NCBI GenBank assembly: GCA_016188835.1
Contig: JACPHB010000016.1
Coordinates: forward strand, 1-44,030
Origin: Parcubacteria group bacterium
Lineage (GTDB): Bacteria; Patescibacteriota; Minisyncoccia; UBA10092
Direction of reading: 5' to 3'
Length of the DNA: 44,030 nucleotides
Below are positions 1 to 8,757 of this stretch, piece by piece. The notes beneath the pieces are model-generated. The model was not told where the DNA came from. It saw only the letters and a list, made by a program, of their open reading frames with translations, and ran no database searches. Numbering within the stretch: the first letter of the stretch is position 1; each line of letters opens with the position of its first letter. The position numbers were made by a program, and so were the translations under genes.

Positions 1-92
1 CGAGCTGTTTCTCTCGCGCTTTTTCCTTGCCGAACCAATTCAACCGCTTCCATGCGGACGCGGGGAAGGTTGGGATTATTTGTGTAAGACAT
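1..92 (-). CDS. Transposase N-terminus (HTH/homeodomain-like), truncated by window edge
   Basis: Reverse complement from ATG at 92 reads MSYTNNPNLPRVRMEAVELVRQGKSARETAR, an N-terminal HTH typical of IS481/IS630-like transposases; not in the ORF track. Confidence 0.6.
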   Translation of the reverse strand, partial: MSYTNNPNLPRVRMEAVELVRQGKSARETA

Positions 93-223
93 ATACATAT
101 TATTTTACTCCAAAGTGGTCACAAGCTATTGAACCATGACACAATATTGACAACGTTTTACTTCTATGTTATATAACAAAATAATCACTGAAATCCCCAA
201 ATTCAACCCTAAGGAGGCCGAAA

Positions 224-688
224 ATGTCAGAGCGGGATAGTGCTTTTACAAAAAAAGAGCAGGTAACTGACCAATCTTTGGTATTAGATGGTTTTTCGGA
301 GAAACTGCGGAATATGCAGCTAAATAATTTAACGGCGAAACAGCAGATTAAAGTAAAAATTTTTTTTAGACATTTTAAATCTTTAAGTTATAGCTTCTTC
401 GGTTTATCTGAAACCCAGTTAAAAGAATTCAGCATCAGCGAATTAGTGGCGCTGGAAAAATTGATTAGCCATAAGGCTCGGCCTTGGGCAATCTGCCATG
501 CGATTTTTACTTTCGGCGTTCCTGTAATAGGATGGATAGGTGGAGCAGGTATGTTTTTTGATGAAACCTTAAGTAGCTGGCGATATCTCCACTTCAGAAA
601 ACAGTTCATAAAAATTTTAGGAAATAGCTATATGTCTGAATTATTAAAGCAAAATCCATCATTATCATCATCTTATTATTCTCTTTGA
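224..688 (+). CDS. Hypothetical protein, paralogue of 946..1380
   Basis: AAGGAGG RBS upstream; shares FFGLSExQLKxFS...LISxKAxPWAI...FTFGxPxxGWI with the 946 ORF. Confidence 0.75.
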   Translation: MSERDSAFTKKEQVTDQSLVLDGFSEKLRNMQLNNLTAKQQIKVKIFFRHFKSLSYSFFGLSETQLKEFSISELVALEKLISHKARPWAICHAIFTFGVPVIGWIGGAGMFFDETLSSWRYLHFRKQFIKILGNSYMSELLKQNPSLSSSYYSL

Positions 689-718
689 TTCTTATCGATC
701 TCTGGAAAGGAGAACGCC

Positions 719-970
719 ATGAGAAATCTGTCGGTCAGAAAACATATTCCTACTCATTATGCTTTGCCTTGCCGCAAAGGCGGCCGCGGTGAGAACAAGA
801 TGGTAAAAAGAGCGGTTCAGGGAATGGTCGTCATCGGGGCCTCCTATATCGGACTGCAAATTGTCTTAGGTATTTTTGGCTTCGTTTTGAGCGCGGTCGG
901 TTCTCTTTTGCCAATCGGAATTTTGAGTGCCGCCGCTTACGGAGCGTGGCAATGGCTGAAAAGCAGGTAA
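719..970 (+). CDS. Small hypothetical membrane protein (alternative start at 809)
   Basis: AAAGGAG RBS; C-terminal hydrophobic helix GMVVIGASYIGLQIVLGIFGFVLSAVGSLLPIGIL; overlaps next ORF. Confidence 0.6.
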   Translation: MRNLSVRKHIPTHYALPCRKGGRGENKMVKRAVQGMVVIGASYIGLQIVLGIFGFVLSAVGSLLPIGILSAAAYGAWQWLKSR

Positions 971-1380
971 TGTCTTCGACTTTAGTTTTGCAAACTGATC
1001 GTGAAAAGTTAATAGAAAAACTGCAAAATATGCAGTCGAATAATTTAACGGAAAAACAGCAGAAACGAATGATGAAATACCGAAAGTTGTTTGTTGAATT
1101 AAATTATTGTTTTTTTGGCTTGTCTGAATATCAATTAAAAGCGTTCAGCGCAAAAGAATGGAAAGTATTAGATGAATTAATTAGCCGCAAAGCTTGGCCT
1201 TGGGCAATAGGCCAAATGCTTTTTACTTTTGGTATTCCTTTGGTTGGATGGATAATTGGGCCATCAACAGGTTTAAATAATGAGGGTATGTTTAAAAGTT
1301 GGATTTATATTCGTCATAGAAAGTATTTCAAAAAAATATATGGCAAAGATCTTTCCCCGCTGTTTGAATCATTAAAATAA
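946..1380 (+). CDS. Hypothetical protein, paralogue of 224..688
   Basis: ORF; conserved block shared with the first paralogue. Confidence 0.7.
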   Translation: MAMAEKQVMSSTLVLQTDREKLIEKLQNMQSNNLTEKQQKRMMKYRKLFVELNYCFFGLSEYQLKAFSAKEWKVLDELISRKAWPWAIGQMLFTFGIPLVGWIIGPSTGLNNEGMFKSWIYIRHRKYFKKIYGKDLSPLFESLK

Positions 1381-1401
1381 AAAGAAACGGAGGAAGCCAA
1401 A

Positions 1402-2385
1402 ATGAAAAATCTGCCAATGAAAAGATATAACGGCGGCAATGGCCATGTCATTACTCAACAGCAAGAGTTCGGTTCATTGAACGACCGGGTTTTGCAGGAA
1501 AATATCGCGGCTCTGAAAGAAAGCCGTAAAGAATTGGAAGGCATTAATAAGCTGGTTAAAAAAGCGTTAGACCTGCCTTCCGACAGGAAACGCAGTATTA
1601 TCGCCAAATTTCTGAATTATTTGGTCCCGACCAGTTGGTACGAATCTTTGCCGTCTTCGGTTATAAAACTTATGGCCGAAGAAAACGATGTTTTGGAACT
1701 AATTGAAACTTTAATGCGGTCAAATATTGACAGCGTACAGGACGCGCTTCGCGAATTGGCCGCTTGCGCGATTACCAAGCGCGAGGAGTTAAATACGCTT
1801 GAAGCCGATTTGGGAGTTGCCCAGAAGGAAAATTGGGATGCTCAAGCGCTTCAGGAATATATTACGAGTAAAGCGGAAATTCAAGTTTACGACGTCGTTG
1901 CCAGATTGTTGGACATTGAGTTTAACGCTCTTACCGCTGAAGAAAAAGAGATTCGCAAAAATGATCTCTTAGATAAGCTTCGCTCAACAGTTGTTATCGG
2001 CGGGGAATTGATGGAGACCATCGGCAAAGTTTGTTCCGCCGGTCTTCAGGTGTTTCATCGGGGCGTTACCCAGTACTATGATTATGTTAATTTCTATCGG
2101 CCGATATCCGTTATTCGTGATTCGGCCCGCAACTTAATTGAGATGAATCATTCAATGTATGCCGCAAAAGATGCCCTAATTGCCACTTTCAGAACATCTT
2201 TGCAAGCCATTGAATTGGCGGTTGACGCGGCCAATATGGTGAATAATTACTCAATTGCTTCCAGCGATATGAAAGGGCTTTTAAGTTCCGGGCGCGCCCG
2301 TCTTGACCAGAAGCTGAAAGCGCTTGAGGTTTCCAATCGCAGCGCCAGGCCTGCCATGTTGGCGCCAAGCGCGCAAGCAAACTAA
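1402..2385 (+). CDS. Hypothetical helical/coiled-coil protein
   Basis: ACGGAGGAAG RBS, 327 aa, helix-rich. Confidence 0.75.
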   Translation: MKNLPMKRYNGGNGHVITQQQEFGSLNDRVLQENIAALKESRKELEGINKLVKKALDLPSDRKRSIIAKFLNYLVPTSWYESLPSSVIKLMAEENDVLELIETLMRSNIDSVQDALRELAACAITKREELNTLEADLGVAQKENWDAQALQEYITSKAEIQVYDVVARLLDIEFNALTAEEKEIRKNDLLDKLRSTVVIGGELMETIGKVCSAGLQVFHRGVTQYYDYVNFYRPISVIRDSARNLIEMNHSMYAAKDALIATFRTSLQAIELAVDAANMVNNYSIASSDMKGLLSSGRARLDQKLKALEVSNRSARPAMLAPSAQAN

Positions 2386-2404
2386 AAAACAGACAGTTCA
2401 TTCA

Positions 2405-2430
2405 CCGCCAATAAAAAGGCGGTTTTTTTT
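2405..2430 (+). terminator. Rho-independent terminator
   Basis: CCGCC-AATAAAAA-GGCGG-TTTTTTTT. Confidence 0.85.
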
Positions 2431-2482
2431 ATTTAAAAATTATTGACAGAATATTATTTTTAACATATTATGCTCAAATATT

Positions 2483-2815
2483 ATGTTGGTTATAAGATTA
2501 CAAAAAGTTGGGAAAATTCATACTGCGACTTACAGGGTTGTGGTAACTCAAAAAACTGCCGCCGCGAAGCGGAAATATTTGGAGCTCTTAGGCAATATTA
2601 ACCGCAAAACTAAAGCGGTGAGTTTAAATAAAGACAGAATTTTATATTGGATTTCTAAGGGCGCCCAGCCGTCGGACACCATTCATAATTTATTAGTTTC
2701 TCAAGGCATAATTTCCGGCAAAAAAATCCCGGTTCACAAAAACACGAAAATTGAAAAGGGGGAAGAAATAAAATCAACAGCGGTGCCTGCACCGACCGAA
2801 AATTTTACTGTTTGA
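2483..2815 (+). CDS. rpsP: 30S ribosomal protein S16
   Basis: MLVIRLQKVGKIHTATYRVVVT...KYLELLGNINRKTK. Confidence 0.95.
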   Translation: MLVIRLQKVGKIHTATYRVVVTQKTAAAKRKYLELLGNINRKTKAVSLNKDRILYWISKGAQPSDTIHNLLVSQGIISGKKIPVHKNTKIEKGEEIKSTAVPAPTENFTV

Positions 2816-2840
2816 CAAAGTTGCTTGCGTTTGATATAAT
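2812..2840 (+). promoter_or_regulatory. Sigma70-type promoter for the KH-domain gene
   Basis: TTGACA-17 nt-TATAAT, both consensus; the -35 overlaps the rpsP stop codon. Confidence 0.75.
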
Positions 2841-2923
2841 TAATCAAGAAATTAGTAGCTTGTCCCGAGTTTATCGAGGGAATAGGTCGACCTACTAACA
2901 CCTTAATAAGATTATCCAAAGAA

Positions 2924-3247
2924 ATGGCTAAACCAGTTGATCAGGAATTTCTTGAATACCTTGTAAAGTCAATTGTTGATCATCCAGACGATGTCAAAGT
3001 TGACCGCAAGGTTGACGAGATGGGAGTTCTGTTAGACCTAAGAGTAAACCAAGAAGATATGGGTATGCTCATCGGGCGACAGGGTTCTACCGCTAAAGCT
3101 CTTCGGACTCTTCTTCGCATAGTCGGCGCTCGCCACAACGCGCGCGTTAACTTGAAGATAGAGGAACCGGAAGGCGCTGCGCCTCGTCCTCGAAGAGAAA
3201 GCCCTAGAAACATGGATGAAGTTGTGGAAGATTTGAAACAGCTTTAA
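2924..3247 (+). CDS. khpA: KH-domain RNA-binding protein
   Basis: FLEYLVKSIVDHPDDVKVDRKVDEMGVLLDLRVNQEDMGMLIGRQGSTAKALRTLLR; GxxG in KH fold; follows rpsP. Confidence 0.9.
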   Translation: MAKPVDQEFLEYLVKSIVDHPDDVKVDRKVDEMGVLLDLRVNQEDMGMLIGRQGSTAKALRTLLRIVGARHNARVNLKIEEPEGAAPRPRRESPRNMDEVVEDLKQL

Positions 3248-3273
3248 TCCGTTTTAGAGATTTGATATAATCT

Positions 3274-3315
3274 CAAAACAAAACTCCCCCGCATTGCGGG
3301 AGAGTTTTGTTTTGT
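3274..3315 (+). terminator. Terminator hairpin
   Basis: AAAACAAAACTC-CCCCGCATTGCGGGA-GAGTTTTGTTTT. Confidence 0.8.
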
Positions 3316-3363
3316 TGTAATATATGGCGGTAAGCTGATCTTTAAAAATGGGAGGAAAAATCG

Positions 3364-4038
3364 GTGAAATGCCGGATTGTGATTTTAATTTTTGCATTAA
3401 TTGGTCTTTTACACACTTCCAGTTCTTTTGCGGCCGAAAAACTCATAGTGCTCACTTTTGACGATGGCCCGAGGCCGTACGTATTGGAAAATTTATTGCC
3501 GCTACTTCAAAAATATTCCGCGCCGGCTACATTTTTTATGATCGGGGCGAAAATTTTACCAAATGATAAGTTGGTAAAAAAAATGAGTGAAAACGGTTAT
3601 GAAATTGAAAATCACAGCTGGGGCCATGAAAATCTTGTGAAATTGCTAAGGGAAAAAGGCGCTTTGGCAGTCAAACTGAACTTGGAAAAAACCAGCAATT
3701 TAATTTTTAAAATTACCGGCAGAAAACCGCGATTTTTCAGGCCGCCTTATTGGGAAATTAACGCCGATGTTGAAAAAGTTGTCAGAGATCTCGGTCTTGT
3801 GCCAATGAAACTGGATAATCCCGATATCAACACTATGGATTACACTGATTTTTCAAATCATCGGCCGGTTGAAGTTTTGATTGATCGGGTGAAAAAAAAT
3901 ATTGAACGGCGGGAAAAACAAAATTTTTATAAACATATTTTAACGTTTCATGAATTGCCATTAACGGTTGAAGCTCTTAAAGTTCTTATCCCATATTTCC
4001 AAGGTCAAGGGTATAAATTCATCCGATTGGATCAGTAA
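3364..4038 (+). CDS. Polysaccharide deacetylase (NodB family), secreted
   Basis: Signal peptide; TFDDGP, NHSWGH and RFFRPPYW motifs. Confidence 0.9.
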   Translation: MKCRIVILIFALIGLLHTSSSFAAEKLIVLTFDDGPRPYVLENLLPLLQKYSAPATFFMIGAKILPNDKLVKKMSENGYEIENHSWGHENLVKLLREKGALAVKLNLEKTSNLIFKITGRKPRFFRPPYWEINADVEKVVRDLGLVPMKLDNPDINTMDYTDFSNHRPVEVLIDRVKKNIERREKQNFYKHILTFHELPLTVEALKVLIPYFQGQGYKFIRLDQ

Positions 4039-4049
4039 GGAGGGTGAAA

Positions 4050-5120
4050 ATGTATCGTAAACATCTAAATCGTCGAGATTTTCTATTTTTAATTCCGGCC
4101 TTTTTATTAAAGCCGACAGAGGCCATTTCTGAATCGGTGTCCCAATCCGATAAAATTAGAGCAGCATATCTTAGCGTTGATCATCTTTATAACCCACAGA
4201 AGATTGAATATATTTTTTCGCTTTTTGACGGTACAGAATTAAACGCTGTCGTTATTGATTTTAAGGTAGATAAACCCCAGATTAATCAGTCCGTGAAAGA
4301 TCTGATTACTCGATTCCATCAAAGAGGAATTTATGTTATCGGGCGTTTGGTTATGTTTCAGGATTCATATTTAGCTCGAACCAGACCGCATCTTGCTATA
4401 AGAAATAAAAACGGCGATATGTGCTTATCGGGCAGAAAAACTTGGCAAAGATATTGGGTTGATATGGCTTCTGATGAAGTTATTAATTACAATGTTGAAA
4501 TCTCTAAACAGGGAATTGACATGGGTCTTGATGAAATTAATTTTGATTATATAAGATTTCCATCCGATCTAAGCAATTGCAATCTTAAAAATGATATTGT
4601 ATATCCAGTTTGGAATGGGCATGATCGGTATCAGACAATGCGGCGAGTTTTTTCCACCATCAGAGAACATCTTAATGGTTACGCCGGTAAAAATAATACC
4701 CGCGTGATCCTGTCTATAGACATATTCGGTGAAGTGTTCGCTTACGGATCAGAACCAGGTATTGGCCAAAAACTTTCTGATATCGCCGAATTTTTTGACG
4801 TGATATGCCCTATGGCTTATCCATCGCATTACCAATGCGGAGAATTCGGGCTTAGAGATCCGAATGCTCATCCTTACGCTGTTTACAGCAAAACCCTTGA
4901 ACCTGGTCTTAAACGGTTGCGAACATCGGGATTTAAAGTAGGGGTTAGGCCATGGATTCAGGATTTCAGTATTGCCAACATTTACGGTTGCGGGCTAGTT
5001 GTTTTCTACGGTCCGAAAGAAATAAGGGCCCAAATCCAAGCGTCTGAAGATTTGGGCGTTACCGGTTTTATGCTTTGGAATGCTGCCAACAATTACACCA
5101 AAAAGGCCCTCATGCGATAG
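4050..5120 (+). CDS. Putative glycoside hydrolase (DUF4015-like)
   Basis: KIRAAYLSVDHLYNPQKIEYIFSLFDGTELNAVVIDFK...GLDEINFDYIRFPSD; RR-containing signal sequence. Confidence 0.75.
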   Translation: MYRKHLNRRDFLFLIPAFLLKPTEAISESVSQSDKIRAAYLSVDHLYNPQKIEYIFSLFDGTELNAVVIDFKVDKPQINQSVKDLITRFHQRGIYVIGRLVMFQDSYLARTRPHLAIRNKNGDMCLSGRKTWQRYWVDMASDEVINYNVEISKQGIDMGLDEINFDYIRFPSDLSNCNLKNDIVYPVWNGHDRYQTMRRVFSTIREHLNGYAGKNNTRVILSIDIFGEVFAYGSEPGIGQKLSDIAEFFDVICPMAYPSHYQCGEFGLRDPNAHPYAVYSKTLEPGLKRLRTSGFKVGVRPWIQDFSIANIYGCGLVVFYGPKEIRAQIQASEDLGVTGFMLWNAANNYTKKALMR

Positions 5121-5158
5121 GGCTTTTAAATTTTCCTAAAATTTATTAGTATTTGATT

Positions 5159-5851
5159 ATGACGCGGTTTGACATTATAACGATATTCCCGAAAATTTTT
5201 GATTCCTATTTTAATGAGAGCATAATTTGGCGCGCTCAAAAATTGGGGAAAATAAAAATTAATATTGTTGATTTAAGAAAATTTTCAACCGACAGGCACA
5301 AAAAAATTGACGATAAGCCCTACGGCGGGGGGCCGGGGATGGTTTTTAAAATTGAACCGCTTGCTCGAGCCGTTGAATCAATTAAATTAAAAGCTAAAAG
5401 CCAAAAGCTAAAAACTAAAGTAATATTATTCTCTCCAGCGGGGGAGCAGTTTAATTCAAAAATGGCCGCAGAATGGGCAAGAAAATACGATCAAATAATA
5501 ATGATTGCCGGGCGCTATGAGGGCGTTGACGAGCGTATAAAAAAAATTATTGGAAATTGGAAATTAAAAATTGAAAATTTATCTATAGGTCCCTATGTTT
5601 TAACCGGCGGGGAATTACCAGTCATGGTTGTTGTTGACGCTGTATCGCGCCATATTTCCGGCGTCTTAGGGAAAAACGAATCGCTTGAAGAAGAGCGGCT
5701 TGGCGTTGGCGTTCCAATATATACTCGACCGGAGATTTTTAAATGGAAAGGTAAAAAATATATCGTTCCGAAAGTTCTTCTTTCCGGCAATCACAAAAAA
5801 ATAGAAATGTGGAAAATGCATCATAAAAGAAAAATGAAAAGAGAAAAATAA
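5159..5851 (+). CDS. trmD: tRNA (guanine-N1)-methyltransferase
   Basis: DKPYGGGPGM, GRYEGVDER, SIGPYVLTGGELP, SGNHKKI. Confidence 0.95.
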   Translation: MTRFDIITIFPKIFDSYFNESIIWRAQKLGKIKINIVDLRKFSTDRHKKIDDKPYGGGPGMVFKIEPLARAVESIKLKAKSQKLKTKVILFSPAGEQFNSKMAAEWARKYDQIIMIAGRYEGVDERIKKIIGNWKLKIENLSIGPYVLTGGELPVMVVVDAVSRHISGVLGKNESLEEERLGVGVPIYTRPEIFKWKGKKYIVPKVLLSGNHKKIEMWKMHHKRKMKREK

Positions 5852-5944
5852 ATAACGAATACCCGCCCTGTTGTAGGGTTTATTTTATCTAAAACAAAAT
5901 AATTTTATTGCCATTTTTAATTTGTGATGATTAAATTTAACCAC

Positions 5945-5961
5945 TTAATTTCCGATCGGTT
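5945..5961. promoter_or_regulatory. Operator-like box upstream of the PaaX/Cas2-like gene
   Basis: TTAATTTCCGATCGGTT, exact inverted copy of 6619..6635. Confidence 0.55.
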
Positions 5962-6018
5962 GCAAAGTTGTAACTTTTGAAATACAATATTTTGTAGATT
6001 ATAAATATAAATATTGAT

Positions 6019-6570
6019 ATGGAACGAATGGGATCAATGTCTAAAAAAGTTTTACTCCTTTTGATAGGAGGCGCTTCTTTAAGTTTAACAAGAAGACCGG
6101 ATCAATATTTTAGAATTGTCAGAAAAATTACTAAGGAGTGGAAAAAAATTAATGAGAGAAATTTAAAACGGGCGATAAGAAGATTGTACAAGTCGAAGAT
6201 GGTGGATTATAAAGAAAATAACGATGGAACGGTAAATATTGTTTTAACAGACAATGGGAGGAAAAGAATTTTAAAGTACGATTTAGACAAAATTCAGATA
6301 AAGAGACCCATAATATGGGACGGCATTTGGCGCTTGGTTATTTTTGATATTCCAGAAGATGAAAGACGGGGACGAGTGGCGTTGGTTGAAAAATTAAAAG
6401 AACTTGGATTTTATCCAATGCAAAAAAGCGCATTTATTTATCCATACGAATGCCAAAACGAAATTGATTTTATAACGGAACTTTTTAATCTCTCTCCGTA
6501 TGTAAGATTTCTTAGAGTTAAAAATATAGATATTGATTTAGATCTTAAAAATCAATTTCATTTATTGTAA
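6019..6570 (+). CDS. PaaX-like regulator with wHTH and Cas2-like C-terminal domain (orphan)
   Basis: N-terminal winged helix; WRLVIFDIPEDERRGRVALVEKLKELGFYPMQKSAFIYPYEC resembles Cas2/PaaX-C. Confidence 0.75.
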   Translation: MERMGSMSKKVLLLLIGGASLSLTRRPDQYFRIVRKITKEWKKINERNLKRAIRRLYKSKMVDYKENNDGTVNIVLTDNGRKRILKYDLDKIQIKRPIIWDGIWRLVIFDIPEDERRGRVALVEKLKELGFYPMQKSAFIYPYECQNEIDFITELFNLSPYVRFLRVKNIDIDLDLKNQFHLL

Positions 6571-6618
6571 GTTTTCAGTAAGTCTCTCATTGTATGTTTT
6601 AATTTTTAACCACTTAAA

Positions 6619-6635
6619 AACCGATCGGAAATTAA
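6619..6635. promoter_or_regulatory. Operator-like box upstream of the salvage operon
   Basis: AACCGATCGGAAATTAA, exact inverted copy of 5945..5961; lies in larger dyad TTAACCACTTAA...TTAAATGGTTAA. Confidence 0.55.
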
Positions 6636-6752
6636 ATGGTTAAATTATAAAAAGTTATAACAATTCATAAAAGGTTGTAAAAAGTTCATTTTTTGGTATA
6701 CTTATTAAATTCTAAATTTAGATCTTTAAAAACTGAAGAAAAGGAAGGGAAA

Positions 6753-6974
6753 ATGGAACTAAAATTAAGGCGTAATGGAAAGTGGCAGAAAAGGCTTGTA
6801 CAATTACCGGAATCTGGAATGGGATATCAGATTGTAGATATCACACTGAAGGACGCCCGTATCATGGTTAAAGTGTGCAGTGTTGTAGTGTGTGGCGCTG
6901 TAATCGTGTATTTGCCGGCAAGCTACGAGAATGTTTGCGAAAAGGATATAGTTAAAATTGAAATGTCTAAATAA
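6753..6974 (+). CDS. Small hypothetical protein
   Basis: GGAAGGGAAA RBS then ATG at 6753, MELKLRRNGKWQKRLVQLPESG. Confidence 0.6.
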   Translation: MELKLRRNGKWQKRLVQLPESGMGYQIVDITLKDARIMVKVCSVVVCGAVIVYLPASYENVCEKDIVKIEMSK

Positions 6975-7006
6975 AATAAATTACCGCGAGAGGAGAAACG
7001 AAAGCG

Positions 7007-8248
7007 ATGAAAGACAGACCGATTATTGATAGTCCGCTTGATACCGATATTTACAAGCATACTATGGGGCAATTTGTTTTTCTGCGTTATCCGGATGTTT
7101 TGGTGCGCTACGCGTTTAAAAATCGCACTAAGAGCGTAAAACTTGGAAAACTTATTGATATCGGCAGACTTCGCGAAGAACTTGATCATATAAGGACTAT
7201 AACTTATAGCAATAGCGATCTCCATTATTTGCGCGGCACAAACGAGTATCAGGAACGAATGTTTGCTGAACCATATTTGGAATTTTTAAAAGGTTTAAAG
7301 TTGCCAAATTACGATTTGGAAATAACAGATGATGAAATAAAACTAGAATTTTTCGGAAGATGGTCAGAATCTATTTATTGGGAAGTCCCGGCCTTAGGTG
7401 TCATAAACGAGCTTTATAATAGCGCGGTTATGGCTCCATTTTCGCGTTTTGAGAAAGAATTAATTTATGCCGAAGGAAAACGGCGTTTGGCGGAAAAGAT
7501 TAAAATAATCCGCAAACGGCCAAACAGCATTACTTTTGTTGATTTTGGCACGCGGCGCAGATTCAGTCGAGATTGGCAGCGCTATGTAATTGGCATTCTT
7601 ATGGAAGAATTGCCCAATCAATTTCGCGGGACATCTAACGTGAAGTTTGCCATGGATATGGGGCTTGTGCCGATGGGTACTTCAGCCCATGAGCTTAATA
7701 TGGTGATGACGGCTGTTACGGATGGAAGTGACGAAGAAATTCGTCTGTCTCAGCAAAAAGTGCTTAATGATTGGTGGGATCAATACGGCTTGGGGCTTTC
7801 AATAATTCTTCCCGATACTTACGGCTCGAAATTTACCTTTAACACAGTAACCGCCGAACAGGCGCGCAATTGGAAAGGTTTTCGCCATGATTCGGGACCA
7901 CCGCAGCGCTTTGCCAAATGGGCGATTGAATTTTATAAAAAACACAATATAAATCCTAAAGAAAAATTATTGATTTTTAGCGATGGACTGCGCGTAGAGA
8001 CGATGATTGGCGCAGCCGATTATATTAATAATAGAATTCGCTATACGTTTGGATGGGGAACAAATTTGATGAACGATTTAGGTATTGATCCGGTGTCGAT
8101 TGTGATAAAACCAGTTGAAGCGAACGGCATCGGACTGGCCAAATTATCTGATAATCCCGATAAAGCTATTGGCAGACCTGAAGATATTGAAAAAGTAAAA
8201 CGGATTTTCGAATATGACGGAGGTGTTTACGAAAAGTGCGTTTACTAA
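7007..8248 (+). CDS. pncB: Nicotinate phosphoribosyltransferase
   Basis: DSPLDTDIYKHTMGQFVF, TFVDFGTRRRFSRDWQ, GTSAHEL, FRHDSGPP, FSDGL. Confidence 0.9.
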   Translation: MKDRPIIDSPLDTDIYKHTMGQFVFLRYPDVLVRYAFKNRTKSVKLGKLIDIGRLREELDHIRTITYSNSDLHYLRGTNEYQERMFAEPYLEFLKGLKLPNYDLEITDDEIKLEFFGRWSESIYWEVPALGVINELYNSAVMAPFSRFEKELIYAEGKRRLAEKIKIIRKRPNSITFVDFGTRRRFSRDWQRYVIGILMEELPNQFRGTSNVKFAMDMGLVPMGTSAHELNMVMTAVTDGSDEEIRLSQQKVLNDWWDQYGLGLSIILPDTYGSKFTFNTVTAEQARNWKGFRHDSGPPQRFAKWAIEFYKKHNINPKEKLLIFSDGLRVETMIGAADYINNRIRYTFGWGTNLMNDLGIDPVSIVIKPVEANGIGLAKLSDNPDKAIGRPEDIEKVKRIFEYDGGVYEKCVY

Positions 8249-8292
8249 ATTTATTATTTAAGTTTTTAACAGGCTTAAAAAGAGAGGGGAAA

Positions 8293-8757
8293 ATGTACGA
8301 AACAGAAAAATGGGTGGTTTATGAGCACGATGATTTTTATAAAGACATAGAACTTTTAGTTAAGAAATTAACGGAGTATTGGCAACAACCAAACCAACTT
8401 TCTCTTTTATCTCCCATTAAATTTGACGGTATTTATGGCATTCCGGCAGGTGGTCTGGTTTTGGCGGTTTATTTGCATTATCGCTTGAAATTGCCGCTTC
8501 TTTTAGCGCCGACAAAAAATTCTTTAGTGATAGATGACATTGTTGATACCGGATTTACCATGTCTCACTATATAAGCAAAGGCAACTTTACTCTCGCGCT
8601 TTTTTGCAAAGAAGGTGGACGATTGAAGCCAAATATATGGTTAAGGAAAAAATATGACAAATGGGTTCGTTTTCCTTGGGAGGGAGAAGAAGAATACGCC
8701 GGGCTTTCTGATGATTATAAAAGTCCTTGGGAGAAAATGGAGGGGGGAAATGTCTGA
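8293..8757 (+). CDS. Phosphoribosyltransferase (xanthine/hypoxanthine type)
   Basis: GIYGIPAGGLVLAVYLHYRL and SLVIDDIVDTGFTM PRPP motif. Confidence 0.8.
   Translation: MYETEKWVVYEHDDFYKDIELLVKKLTEYWQQPNQLSLLSPIKFDGIYGIPAGGLVLAVYLHYRLKLPLLLAPTKNSLVIDDIVDTGFTMSHYISKGNFTLALFCKEGGRLKPNIWLRKKYDKWVRFPWEGEEEYAGLSDDYKSPWEKMEGGNV

Noticed and set aside
6019-6570. Cas2-like domain as evidence for a CRISPR-Cas locus
   Set aside because: No repeat-spacer array, cas1 or effector gene was seen in the window; the wHTH fusion fits a PaaX-like regulator.
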